Source: Clostridiales bacterium
Lineage (GTDB): Bacteria > Bacillota > Clostridia > Christensenellales > Aristaeellaceae
Length of the DNA: 53,085 bases
Direction of reading: 5' to 3'
NCBI GenBank assembly: GCA_012521895.1
Contig: JAAYLK010000078.1
Coordinates: 1-53,085, forward strand
A program made the translations under genes and the position numbers. The notes under the pieces were generated by a model, which was given only the letters and a program-made list of their open reading frames with translations, was not told where the DNA came from and searched no databases. Shown here one piece after another: positions 41,569-49,768 of this stretch; within the stretch, counting starts at the first letter, position 1; each line of letters opens with the position of its first letter.

Positions 41569-42973
41569 ATTCCATCACGACCTGGCCTTCCCGGATGGCG
41601 CGGTCTTCCTTGTCGGCGATGTCCATGTAGCTGACTTCCTCGGAAACCGCCACCAGGCGGCTGGTTTTCTCAAGGATGGTCACCGGCATTTTCTTTAACA
41701 CAAAATTGGTGTTGGACAGCATTCCGCCCCAGTTTTGCTGGATGGTGTACACGAAGGAGGAGCCGTCAGAATCCGTGCGCACGGCGCTGGCGGGCAGCAG
41801 GGTGGTGGTGCGCTGGGATTTGTACACCAGGGTGACAGTGGGCGGGGTGGCCATGAGCTTTCCGATGCCGCCCAATTGGAAAATCAGGCTGTCCGTCAAC
41901 TCGATGATGGCAAACTTCTTGTTGGCCGCCTCCACCTTGATGTCGCTGACCGCCATGTCCGCGCGGATGCCCTCCATCTCCACCTTGGTGCCTTTTTCAA
42001 TGGTCTTTTGCACCTGGGAGATGTCCGCCTTCAGGGTGGGGATTTCGCCTTCGCGGCTGATGGTGTACAGCGCCTTGGCGCCGTCATAGCTGTCACCCTT
42101 TTTCAGCGTGAAGGTGGTCAGGTAGCCGTCATGCGGCGCGCGGATCTCCGTCAGGCCGCCTGCCAGGGTCTCCAGCTCCAGCATGGCCTTGGTCTGCGCC
42201 TGGATGGCCATACGGCTTTCATAGATTTTTTTGACATGGGTGAAGGTGCCGTCCGGCGTGCGGCTGATTTTGCTCTGCCCGCCGATGATGCGCTTGAGCT
42301 CGGTGAAGTTTTGTTCAGAGACCAGGTAGAGGTCAAAGGCCTCCTGCATGATGGCCTTCATTTCCTGCGGCATATTGGCCAGGGGCACCGGCTCGGGCGT
42401 GGGCTTGGCCCAATTGGGCCGCGGCGTCGCCTCGGGGTTGACCGGCTCACGCCCCCAGGACAGGATGTCCTCGGGGATGTCATAGCCGATGTCGGAAGCT
42501 TTGGTCTGCGCCTCCAGGCGCTTCATGTAGTAGTCCTCCAGGGAGGTGTAATACTGCTCGTGCACCTGGTTGTGGGGCGTGTCCTGCGCCAGGCGGACAT
42601 TGGCCGTGGTGGCATCGCCCAGGGCGCGCACCGCTTTGTCGTACTCAGCCTGGATTTTTTCCTTCTCACCGGCCAGGCTGGGGATGTCGGCCCTGGCCAG
42701 GAGGTCGCCCTTCTTGACGAAATAGCCCTGCTGCGCCAGCACCTCGGTGATGGCGATGTTCAGCTTTTTGGCGTCCATCATGAACACTTCCTCGCCCTGG
42801 GAAAAGGTGAGGTTGGCGGTGAGGGGAATCTTCTCCTCCAGGCGGCCGCGGGAGGCGGAGATTTTTTGCACCTTGGGGGTGGTGATGGTCTGCACGGTGC
42901 GCGAGAAAAACAGGCTGACCAGCAGCACACCGACAAAAATCATAAGCCATTTCAATGTTTTACGCTTCTTCAT
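41558..42973 (-). CDS. HlyD/RND-type membrane fusion adaptor
   Basis: 471 residues. One N-terminal membrane anchor (about 8-25), then a barrel-sandwich half (about 45-100: LTFSQGEEVF…VLAQQGYFVKKGDLLARADIP). A long helical insert with Glu/Gln/Lys (about 100-270) includes a Pro-rich break (EATPRPNWAKPTPEPVP). The second lipoyl half follows (about 280-310, IRAPHDGYLTTFTLKKGD), then a beta-barrel and membrane-proximal domain. Adaptors of this kind join MacB permeases to outer components; in a monoderm cell their role is less clear. Eight bases separate it from the upstream permease gene. Confidence 0.82.
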   Translation of the reverse strand: MKKRKTLKWLMIFVGVLLVSLFFSRTVQTITTPKVQKISASRGRLEEKIPLTANLTFSQGEEVFMMDAKKLNIAITEVLAQQGYFVKKGDLLARADIPSLAGEKEKIQAEYDKAVRALGDATTANVRLAQDTPHNQVHEQYYTSLEDYYMKRLEAQTKASDIGYDIPEDILSWGREPVNPEATPRPNWAKPTPEPVPLANMPQEMKAIMQEAFDLYLVSEQNFTELKRIIGGQSKISRTPDGTFTHVKKIYESRMAIQAQTKAMLELETLAGGLTEIRAPHDGYLTTFTLKKGDSYDGAKALYTISREGEIPTLKADISQVQKTIEKGTKVEMEGIRADMAVSDIKVEAANKKFAIIELTDSLIFQLGGIGKLMATPPTVTLVYKSQRTTTLLPASAVRTDSDGSSFVYTIQQNWGGMLSNTNFVLKKMPVTILEKTSRLVAVSEEVSYMDIADKEDRAIREGQVVMEYVD

Positions 42974-42980
42974 ACAGACC

Positions 42981-43856
42981 TCACTTCATGTCGCTTAGCT
43001 GGATGCCCAGGAGGATGTCCTCCTGGAAATAGGAGTAAATCAGCAGCGCGGGCATGATGTACAGCGCGGCTGAGGCAAAGATGACGCCTTGTTCGGAGCT
43101 GCTCAAACTGTTGAACATCACCGACAGGGGCATGGCGTTTTGCTGGTTGGCCAGATAGATGAGGGGCTGCTCCACCATGTTCCAGCAATCGGCGAAGGAC
43201 AGCGCGGCCGCGGCGCCCAGGATGGGCTTTGACAGGGGCAGGATGACGTGGAAAAAGCTGCGCACCGTGCCCGCGCCGTCTATCAGCGCGGCCTCAATCA
43301 TATCCGGCGGGATGCCCACCATGAACTGGCGCATCAGGAAGATATAAAAAGGCGCGAACATCATGGGCAGGATCACCGCCCAGGGCGTGTTCATCAGCCC
43401 CAGGGTGCGCATGGTGAGAACGCTGGGCGCCATGGTGACCTGGAAGGGCAGCAGCATCAGCATCATCACCATGAAGAAGATGGCCTCCCTGCCCCTGAAA
43501 CGGAAGCGGCTCAAGGCGTAGGCCAGGGTGGGGATGAAGATAATTTGCCCCGCCAGGATGGCCACCGTGTACTTGACCGAGTTCATGAAGAGGCTCAGGT
43601 ACACGGGCTTGTCAATCAGCAGGTCGTAATACTGGCGCAGGGAGACGATGGAGGGCGCCAGCAGGATGTCCATGAAGCGGGTCTGGTCATAGCTGTTGCG
43701 GGTGGCCAGGAAGGCCTTCATCTCTGACATCGGGAAGAAGGAATAGAGGAAGGTGAGAATCAGCGGCAGCAGGGTGAGGGCGCAGATGATGACCAGCACC
43801 AATGTGCTGATGACGCGCCCGGTTTTGCGCCGCCTGTGCGCCTTAATGCCGATCAA
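42981..43856 (-). CDS. Carbohydrate-type ABC permease (MalG family)
   Basis: 291 residues, six membrane segments. The EAA loop reads IEAALIDGAGTVRSFFHVIL (about 189-208) and contacts an ATPase. It overlaps the MalF-type gene by 14 bases. No ATPase gene accompanies it, so a shared MsmK-type ATPase elsewhere is likely. Third gene of the 47149-40363 operon. Confidence 0.9.
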   Translation of the reverse strand: MIGIKAHRRRKTGRVISTLVLVIICALTLLPLILTFLYSFFPMSEMKAFLATRNSYDQTRFMDILLAPSIVSLRQYYDLLIDKPVYLSLFMNSVKYTVAILAGQIIFIPTLAYALSRFRFRGREAIFFMVMMLMLLPFQVTMAPSVLTMRTLGLMNTPWAVILPMMFAPFYIFLMRQFMVGIPPDMIEAALIDGAGTVRSFFHVILPLSKPILGAAAALSFADCWNMVEQPLIYLANQQNAMPLSVMFNSLSSSEQGVIFASAALYIMPALLIYSYFQEDILLGIQLSDMK

Positions 43857-44697
43857 CGCCGCGCACCCCCTTCCGCATGTAAATCATGGCAAAAAACACC
43901 ATCACAATCAAGGCGAAGGAATATGCCGCCGTGGTGACATCCTGGTACTCCAGCTTGGCAAAGCGGTTGTTCATGAAGTGCTGCAGGGTGTAGACCTCGT
44001 CCCGGGGATAGGCCCCGCCGATGAAATAGACCTCTTTGAAGATCTTGAAGGCGTTCACCCAGGCCAACACAAACACCAGAAAAGCGGTGGGCATGATGAG
44101 GGGCAGGGTGATGCTGCGCGCCTGGCGCACGGGCCCCGCGCCTTCCAGGGCGGCGTACTCATAAAACTCATCCGGCACCGACTGCAGGGCGGCGGAGAAG
44201 ATGACAACCGAAAAACCCACGTTCTTCCACACATACAGCAGGATGATGGGCACGCGCAGAGCCCCCGACTCCAGCCACATGACGCGCTCAAAGCCCAGGG
44301 CCGTCACCAGGCGGTTGACGATGCCGCCATAGTCAAACAGCACCATCCAGATGATAAGCAGGGCCGAGGAGGGCACCAGGTAGGGCATCAGCAGGATGTT
44401 GCGGTAGGGCAGGCTGCGCTCACGCAGGGACTTGAGCATGATGGCCAGGATGAAGCTGAACAGGAAGATGAGCGGGGTGCTTAGCAGCGACAGCTCCAGG
44501 GAGTTGCGCAGGCCCTGTTGGAAGGCGGCGTTGGCCCAGACGCGCTGGTAGTTCTGGAACCACACCAGGTTGTTGTTGACGGTGCCGTCAGTCAGCGAAT
44601 AATAGATGCCCCCGATGAAGGGCACCAGATGAAAGACCATGAGGCCCAGCAAGCCCGGCAGCAAAAACAGCCACAGGCTCTTCTTTTTGACAAACAT
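43843..44697 (-). CDS. Carbohydrate-type ABC permease (MalF family)
   Basis: 284 residues, six membrane segments. The EAA loop reads EYAALEGAGPVRQARSITLP (about 178-197). Partner of the MalG-type permease that overlaps it. It stands 100 bases after the binding-protein fusion gene; two hairpins lie in that gap and may lower expression relative to the binding protein. Confidence 0.9.
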   Translation of the reverse strand: MFVKKKSLWLFLLPGLLGLMVFHLVPFIGGIYYSLTDGTVNNNLVWFQNYQRVWANAAFQQGLRNSLELSLLSTPLIFLFSFILAIMLKSLRERSLPYRNILLMPYLVPSSALLIIWMVLFDYGGIVNRLVTALGFERVMWLESGALRVPIILLYVWKNVGFSVVIFSAALQSVPDEFYEYAALEGAGPVRQARSITLPLIMPTAFLVFVLAWVNAFKIFKEVYFIGGAYPRDEVYTLQHFMNNRFAKLEYQDVTTAAYSFALIVMVFFAMIYMRKGVRGVDRH

Positions 44698-44715
44698 GAA
44701 ACTCGCTTTCTGTCA

Positions 44716-44784
44716 CCCGGAAGGTTGTTGCCGGGCGAAGGTTACGATGGGGCCCGCCCTGCCGCCGCAAAGGACGGCAGGGCG
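44716..44784 (-). other. Two intercistronic hairpins between binding protein and permeases
   Basis: A perfect 10-bp stem CGCCCTGCCG/CGGCAGGGCG (44755-44764 with 44775-44784) and CCCGG/CCGGG (about 44717-44735) fill the gap. Neither has a U tract. Such hairpins commonly protect the upstream mRNA end and reduce permease expression. Confidence 0.55.
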
Positions 44785-44797
44785 TGAAGGTGACGGA

Positions 44798-47149
44798 TTA
44801 TTGGTATTCCATGCGAACCAGGCGCAGCTTGTCGTCCATCTGGCGGATAAACTGGTCCAGGCTGATGGCGCCGTCCTGGTACTGATCCATGAGCTCATAA
44901 TTGTCATAGAAGATGCGCCGCTGGGCATTGCCTAGCCCGCTGTTGACATACAGGTGGGAAATCATCTGGCGGATGTTTTCCAGGTCTTGCGCGGTGGCCA
45001 GGAACATGCCTTCCTTGCGCATGTGCTCATAATATTCCTTGAAATACTTCAGGCTTTCTTCCAGGTTGCTCTTTTCGGCGCCCTCGGCCTTCGCGTAATT
45101 GGATTCAATCACTTTCAGGGTCTTGTCCAGGTCCGCCATCTCACGGTCGTAGTTGGGGTTGGGGATGGGATCCCTGGCGTCCAGGTTGAAGGCAGCCTTG
45201 TCGACCGGGTCGATTTTGCCGGTGAAAGCGCCCAGGAACCTGACGGCGGTGTCGATGTTCTTGCTGGAGGACAGCACCACCAGCAGGTTCAGGTCGGCGT
45301 CCGCGTAGGCCATCTGCCCTTCCTCAATGGACAGGGTGATGGGGGTTTGCGGGTTGTCGTTGCTGCCGCGGTTGCGGTTGGTGGCGTAGCGCGGCTCGTA
45401 GCCCATGCCGGTTTCCAGGATGGATGTCCGGTTCCAGAACTCCTCCAGGGCGGACATGCCGGCCGGATCTTCCCAGTCAGGGTCGGTGGCATAATCGCCA
45501 AAGTCGATGTTGGCGACGCGCTCCATCAATCCGCGGAAGGCCGGGGTGTCAAACACCAGGTCTTCCCCCGCGCCCAGTTTGTTGGCGATGTACTTCTCAA
45601 TCACCTGGTAGGTGAGGGTGCGCTTGTAGTTGCCGCCATCGGAGAACAGGTTGAAATTGGGGTGGTCCTCCATCAGGCCTGCCATCCATTCTTCCGTCAG
45701 CGTGGTCAGGCCATCCAGGCTGGTGGGGACGGGCTGGCCGATTTCCTCAAAAGCCTTGGAATTGGCGTGCACCGGGAAAAGGATGAGGCTGGTGGGCAGG
45801 GCATAGATCTTGCCGTCCTGCACAAAGGCCTTGCTCAGATTGGGCGCGAAGGCGGACAGGTAGTCTTTCACCTGCCCGCTGGCAGACAGGTCCGCCAGGT
45901 AGCCTTTTTGAATCAATTTATCCAGGTCAAAGCCGTTGACATTGATGGCCATGATGTCCGCGGGCACGCTGCCGGTTAAGAACATGGAAGCCAGCTGCTC
46001 GGCGTCGATGTAGTTGTACTGCACGCCTTCCACCCTGCGGACGACCACGTTGTCCAACTCCATCAAGGCGCGGGTGATGATGGTGGGGTCATCCATGCCG
46101 CCGGACATGGAAAGCACCATGAAACCTTCCAGGCCTTTTTCGGTGCGCTCGCGCAGGAAGACATTCTGCCCGGCGGAGATGGCCAGCCTGCCGTCAGGCA
46201 GCGGCTGGATGCCGCCGTTTCGTGCGAAGTAACTGCCAAACATGGGCAGGTACCCAATGAGGCGTGCTTCCTTCATGTCCCCGTCCATGCGCAGCACGTC
46301 GGTGTCCGTAAAGGTGTACAGGCTGTCTTCCTGGGCATCGTAATAGAAGGGAAAGGTGTCAAAGTTTGTGTCGTTGACGGGCATGGCCGCGTCCAGGGCG
46401 GTGATGGACTCGTCTGCGGGATCAAAAATCACCAGGGGCGGCGCGATCAAGGTGCCGGTGTTCATGTCAAAGCGGTTGTTGGGGTCCAGCTGCACGGCGA
46501 TGATTTTGCCATCCTTGTAGGGCGCAGCTGTCTGCAGGTGCAAAGCGTCATGAACCTTCTTTTCACCTGTTTTCAGGTCAAAGCTGAAGAGGTCATGCTC
46601 CAGATCTTCCCAGTTGTTTTTCTTCATATACAGCCTGCCGTCCATCACCTGGACCCACTGCGGGGATGAGACCCCCTGGTAGGGCGGGTCGCCCATGATG
46701 AAGTCGGACAGGTCCAGTTTGACCGGGTCGCTGTAGGAATACCGCTCCCCTTCCAGGGTGATGGTGTACAAGGCCTGCTCGTTGGTGTCCAGGCCCAAAA
46801 GGCGCTGGCCATCGGAGAACATGACGGAAATCTGCGGGCCTTCCACCTCCTCCACCATTGCGATGTTGGGGTCCCCAAGGCCCAGGCTTGACTTCAGCAT
46901 GGCCTTGGTGTCCCCGGGGGCGTAGGTGTACAAGCCCACTGAGGTGGCGATGTACAAGGTGTCCCCGGCTGATACCATGGTCAGGATGTAGCCTTGCTGG
47001 TCCATGAGGCTGCTGCCAAAGAGGTTGGTGACCTTGCTCTCTTCCGCCTTGACCTGCGCGGCGAGCGGCAGCAGGGTGATGGCCAGCAGCAAGACACACA
47101 GTGTCTTCATCAGGGTATTCAGGTGATAGCGTTTGGAAAGTTTCTTCAT
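44798..47149 (-). CDS. Secreted fusion: propeller-like domain joined to an ABC solute-binding protein
   Basis: 783 residues, ATG with GGAGGAGG upstream. Signal peptide (about 1-35: KTLCVLLLAITLLPLAAQVKA), no lipobox. Residues about 40-370 hold repeated beta-blade-like strands: DTLYIATSVGLYTY, RLLGLDTNEQALYTI, GRLYMKKNNW, DSLYTFTDTDVLRMD, DGRLAISAGQNVFL. This resembles a six-bladed propeller. Residues about 375-740 form a family 1-type solute-binding domain: VPADIMAINVNGFDLDKLIQ, AFVQDGKIYALPTSL, TEEWMAGLMED, AYADADLNLLVVLSSSKN. The last 60 residues form a helical tail with an FYDNYE…MDDKL stretch. It heads a five-gene operon. The ligand is unknown; I know of no characterised protein with this order. 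Confidence 0.78.
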   Translation of the reverse strand: MKKLSKRYHLNTLMKTLCVLLLAITLLPLAAQVKAEESKVTNLFGSSLMDQQGYILTMVSAGDTLYIATSVGLYTYAPGDTKAMLKSSLGLGDPNIAMVEEVEGPQISVMFSDGQRLLGLDTNEQALYTITLEGERYSYSDPVKLDLSDFIMGDPPYQGVSSPQWVQVMDGRLYMKKNNWEDLEHDLFSFDLKTGEKKVHDALHLQTAAPYKDGKIIAVQLDPNNRFDMNTGTLIAPPLVIFDPADESITALDAAMPVNDTNFDTFPFYYDAQEDSLYTFTDTDVLRMDGDMKEARLIGYLPMFGSYFARNGGIQPLPDGRLAISAGQNVFLRERTEKGLEGFMVLSMSGGMDDPTIITRALMELDNVVVRRVEGVQYNYIDAEQLASMFLTGSVPADIMAINVNGFDLDKLIQKGYLADLSASGQVKDYLSAFAPNLSKAFVQDGKIYALPTSLILFPVHANSKAFEEIGQPVPTSLDGLTTLTEEWMAGLMEDHPNFNLFSDGGNYKRTLTYQVIEKYIANKLGAGEDLVFDTPAFRGLMERVANIDFGDYATDPDWEDPAGMSALEEFWNRTSILETGMGYEPRYATNRNRGSNDNPQTPITLSIEEGQMAYADADLNLLVVLSSSKNIDTAVRFLGAFTGKIDPVDKAAFNLDARDPIPNPNYDREMADLDKTLKVIESNYAKAEGAEKSNLEESLKYFKEYYEHMRKEGMFLATAQDLENIRQMISHLYVNSGLGNAQRRIFYDNYELMDQYQDGAISLDQFIRQMDDKLRLVRMEYQ

Positions 47150-47215
47150 GATGTCCTCCTCCGTTGTTTGGGCTTGGATCCTTCGATTCTTCCTTGTTTG
47201 ACGCGGGTCGGAATG

Positions 47216-47244
47216 AGTATAGCCTTGTGCCAATTTTATGCCAA
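47216..47244 (-). promoter_or_regulatory. Promoter of the five-gene transport operon
   Basis: Minus-strand TTGGCA (47239-47244), 17 bases, TATACT (47216-47221). The -35 is itself part of the second copy of the repeated GCCAATTT motif. Confidence 0.65.
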
Positions 47245-47275
47245 TTTACTAGCAAATTTATGTCAATTAATTTAC
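47229..47275. repeat. Four phased GCCAATTT-like repeats at the operon promoter
   Basis: GCCAATTT (47229-47236), GCCAATTT (47240-47247), GCAAATTT (47252-47259) and GTCAATTA (47262-47269), spaced 11, 12 and 10 bases. This puts them on one face of the helix, across and upstream of the -35. They are candidate operator sites or a curved-DNA element. The rest of the 321-base gap (47150-47470) contains a 7-bp hairpin TCCTGTG/CACAGGA (47309-47332) and the promoter of the opposite gene. Confidence 0.55.
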
Positions 47276-47431
47276 AGCTCGTTTACAAACCTGCCGGAGA
47301 CAAGCACCTCCTGTGTATATAGACGCACAGGAAGCGCCTTTTATTGCACACCGCCAGAAACTTTGGCGGGACAAATACCGCCCGGGCGCACATTCATCGC
47401 AAATCATGGTCACAAGGGCGGACAAAAATGC

Positions 47432-47437
47432 TATAAT
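47432..47437 (+). promoter_or_regulatory. -10 element of the Gfo/Idh gene
   Basis: TATAAT 33 bases before the ATG; no convincing -35 (TGGTCA-like at about 18 bases). Confidence 0.4.
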
Positions 47438-47470
47438 CACGGCAAAACACGCAAAGGAGATTGCCCCCTC

Positions 47471-48523
47471 ATGAAAGTTGCCGTCATCGGTTGCGGTACC
47501 ATCGCCAATGCCGCCCACATCCCCTCCTACATGAAGAACAAGGACGTTGAAATCGCCTATTTTTGCGACATTTTACCGGAGCGCGCCCAGAAGGCCGTTG
47601 AGCAATACGGCGTAGGCAAAGCCGTGGTCGACTACCACGAGGTGCTCAAGGACCCGGAGGTGGTGGCCGTCAGCGTGTGCACGCCCAACAACGTGCACGC
47701 CCGGATCGCCATTGACGCCATGCGCGCGGGCAAGCACGTCCTGTGCGAAAAGCCGGCGGCGCGTACTTATTCTGAAGCGCTGGAGATGCAAAAGGCCCAG
47801 CATGAAACCGGGATGACGCTGAACATCGGCGTGGTCAACCGCTTCAATGACGCCGTGCGGCGTATCAAGCAGCACATCGACCGGGGCGAACTGGGAGAAA
47901 TCTACCAGGTGTATGTCTCCTTCCGCGCGCACCGCTCCATCCCCGGCCTGGGCGGCGCCTTTACCACCAAGGCCATCGCCGGCGGCGGCGCCCTGATTGA
48001 CTGGGGCGTGCACTACCTGGACATCGTGATGTACTGCTGCGGCGACCCCGTCCCCAAAACAGTCTCCGGCCAGGCCTTCTGTAAACTGGGCAAGGACATT
48101 GACAACTATGTCTACACCGACATGTGGGCCGGCCCGCATATCCCCGGGGGCGTCTATGACGTGGACGACTCCGTCACCGCTCTCATCCGCACCGAAGGCC
48201 CGGTAATCACCGTCAACGGCGCCTGGGCGCAAAACATCGGTGTCCGGGAATCCTTCATTGACTTCATGGGCGACAGGGCAGGCATCCGCCTGCAGTACGG
48301 CGGCAACTATACCCTGTACACCGCGAAGGACGGCATGCTGCAAACCATCACCCCGGCCTTCCAGACATCGGACATGTTCCAGCGGGAAATTGACGAGTTT
48401 GTGGACTGCGTCAAGACCGGCAAAAAGCTGGCCAGCCACATTGACACCGTGATCATCACAGCGCAGATCATGCAGGCCATCTACGATTCCAGCGACCAGA
48501 ACAAGGAAATCAGCTTTTCATAA
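47471..48523 (+). CDS. Gfo/Idh/MocA family NAD(P)-dependent dehydrogenase
   Basis: 350 residues from MKVAVIGCGTIANAAHIPSY; the frame open from 46994 antisense to the fusion gene is not used. Rossmann loop GCGTIA (about 7-12), the family motif EKPAARTYSEA (about 95-105) with catalytic lysine, and GGGALIDWGVHYLDIV (about 174-189) with the catalytic Asp/His pair. It oxidises or reduces a sugar or cyclitol; the substrate is unknown. AAAGGAG lies 12 bases upstream, a long spacing. It is followed 15 bases later by an amidohydrolase, forming a small catabolic unit ahead of a sugar-type importer. Confidence 0.9.
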   Translation: MKVAVIGCGTIANAAHIPSYMKNKDVEIAYFCDILPERAQKAVEQYGVGKAVVDYHEVLKDPEVVAVSVCTPNNVHARIAIDAMRAGKHVLCEKPAARTYSEALEMQKAQHETGMTLNIGVVNRFNDAVRRIKQHIDRGELGEIYQVYVSFRAHRSIPGLGGAFTTKAIAGGGALIDWGVHYLDIVMYCCGDPVPKTVSGQAFCKLGKDIDNYVYTDMWAGPHIPGGVYDVDDSVTALIRTEGPVITVNGAWAQNIGVRESFIDFMGDRAGIRLQYGGNYTLYTAKDGMLQTITPAFQTSDMFQREIDEFVDCVKTGKKLASHIDTVIITAQIMQAIYDSSDQNKEISFS

Positions 48524-48538
48524 AGGAGAATCATCGCA

Positions 48539-49681
48539 ATGCTGCTCATCAAAGGCGGAACCATTCATGACGCGGTCAAGGAAAAGCCCTACGTGGCGGA
48601 CATCCTGGTCAAGGACGGCAAAATCCAAAAAATCGGAAAAAACCTGAGCGCCAAGGGCGCCACGGTGGTGGACGCGGCGGAGCTGCAGGTCTACCCCGGC
48701 TTCATCGACGCGCACAGCCACATCGGCCTGGACGGCTACGGCATCGGCTACGAAGGCAGCGACTACAACGAGATGAACGACATCATCAGCGCCCACCTGC
48801 GCGGGATTGACGGCTTCAAGCCCATGCAGCCCCACCTGCGCCAGGCGGCCCTGGCGGGCGTCACCACGGTGAACACCGGCCCCGGTAGCGCGGATGTCAT
48901 CGGCGGCACCTTTGTCGCGGTGAAAACGGTGGGCCGGCGCGCGGATGACATGGTGGTGAAGATGGAAACAGCCATGAAGTGCGCCTTTGGCGAAAACCCC
49001 AAGCGCGTCTACCGCGACAAGGGGGATTCCAGCCGCATGACCACCGCCGCCAAGCTGCGGGAAACCCTGTACAAGGCAAAAGAGTACGCCGCCAAAAAGG
49101 ACGCCGCCAAGGAGGACCCCACCAAGGCCCCGCCCTATGACATCAAGATGGAAGCGCTGCTGCCGGTCATCCGCAAGGAGATGCCGCTGAAGGCCCATGC
49201 CCACGCCACCGAGGACATCTTCACCGCCCTGCGCATCGCCAAGGAGCTGGATGTGCTCATCACGCTGGAGCACGTCACCGAAGGCCACCTCATCAAAGAG
49301 GAATTGTCCCATGAAGATGTGCCCCTGGCCATCGGCCCGTCCATGACCAGCGCCAGCAAATGGGAGCTGCGCAACCGTACTTTTGAAACGCCCGGCGTGC
49401 TGGCCAAGGCCGGCTGCAAGGTGTCCATCATCACCGACGCCCCGGTCATCCCCCAGGAGTACCTGCCGCTTTGCGCCGCCCTTGCCGTCAAGTCCGGCAT
49501 GGATTCCTTTGAGGCCTTGAAGGCCATCACCATCAACCCGGCCCACCACTCCGGGATCGCCGACCGTGTCGGCAGCCTAGAGGTTGGCAAGGACGCGGAC
49601 ATTGTGCTGATGGACGGGGACTGCTTTGACGTGGCCACCCAGGCGGTCAAGGTGTACATTCTGGGCGAAGAAGTGCAATAA
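48539..49681 (+). CDS. Amidohydrolase superfamily protein (imidazolonepropionase-like)
   Basis: 380 residues. TIM-barrel metal hydrolase with small beta-sandwich ends. Metal motifs: PGFIDAHSHIGLDG (about 53-66, HxH), KAHAHATEDI (about 217-226), LEHVTEGH (about 240-247) and IITDAPVIP (about 297-305, Asp). The SGIADRVGSLEVGKDADIVL segment near the end is characteristic. It hydrolyses a C-N bond in a cyclic amide or acylated amine; the substrate is unknown. It lies 15 bases behind the Gfo/Idh/MocA gene. Confidence 0.85.
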   Translation: MLLIKGGTIHDAVKEKPYVADILVKDGKIQKIGKNLSAKGATVVDAAELQVYPGFIDAHSHIGLDGYGIGYEGSDYNEMNDIISAHLRGIDGFKPMQPHLRQAALAGVTTVNTGPGSADVIGGTFVAVKTVGRRADDMVVKMETAMKCAFGENPKRVYRDKGDSSRMTTAAKLRETLYKAKEYAAKKDAAKEDPTKAPPYDIKMEALLPVIRKEMPLKAHAHATEDIFTALRIAKELDVLITLEHVTEGHLIKEELSHEDVPLAIGPSMTSASKWELRNRTFETPGVLAKAGCKVSIITDAPVIPQEYLPLCAALAVKSGMDSFEALKAITINPAHHSGIADRVGSLEVGKDADIVLMDGDCFDVATQAVKVYILGEEVQ

Positions 49682-49696
49682 AATGCCTGCCCGCCC

Positions 49697-49726
49697 TTGC
49701 GCCATCCTTTGTTCCTATGCTACACT
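49697..49726 (+). promoter_or_regulatory. Promoter of solute-binding protein gene
   Basis: TTGCGC (49697-49702), 18 bases, TACACT (49721-49726), 42 bases before the ATG. It allows expression separate from the dehydrogenase unit. Confidence 0.45.
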
Positions 49727-49768
49727 GTTTGCAACAATACCAATACTTTGTAGGAGGATTCAGGACTT

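Noticed and set aside
47229-47275. CRISPR-like short repeats
   Set aside because: Units are eight bases with 2-4 base gaps, degenerate, and sit on a promoter; not repeat-spacer structure and no cas gene is present.
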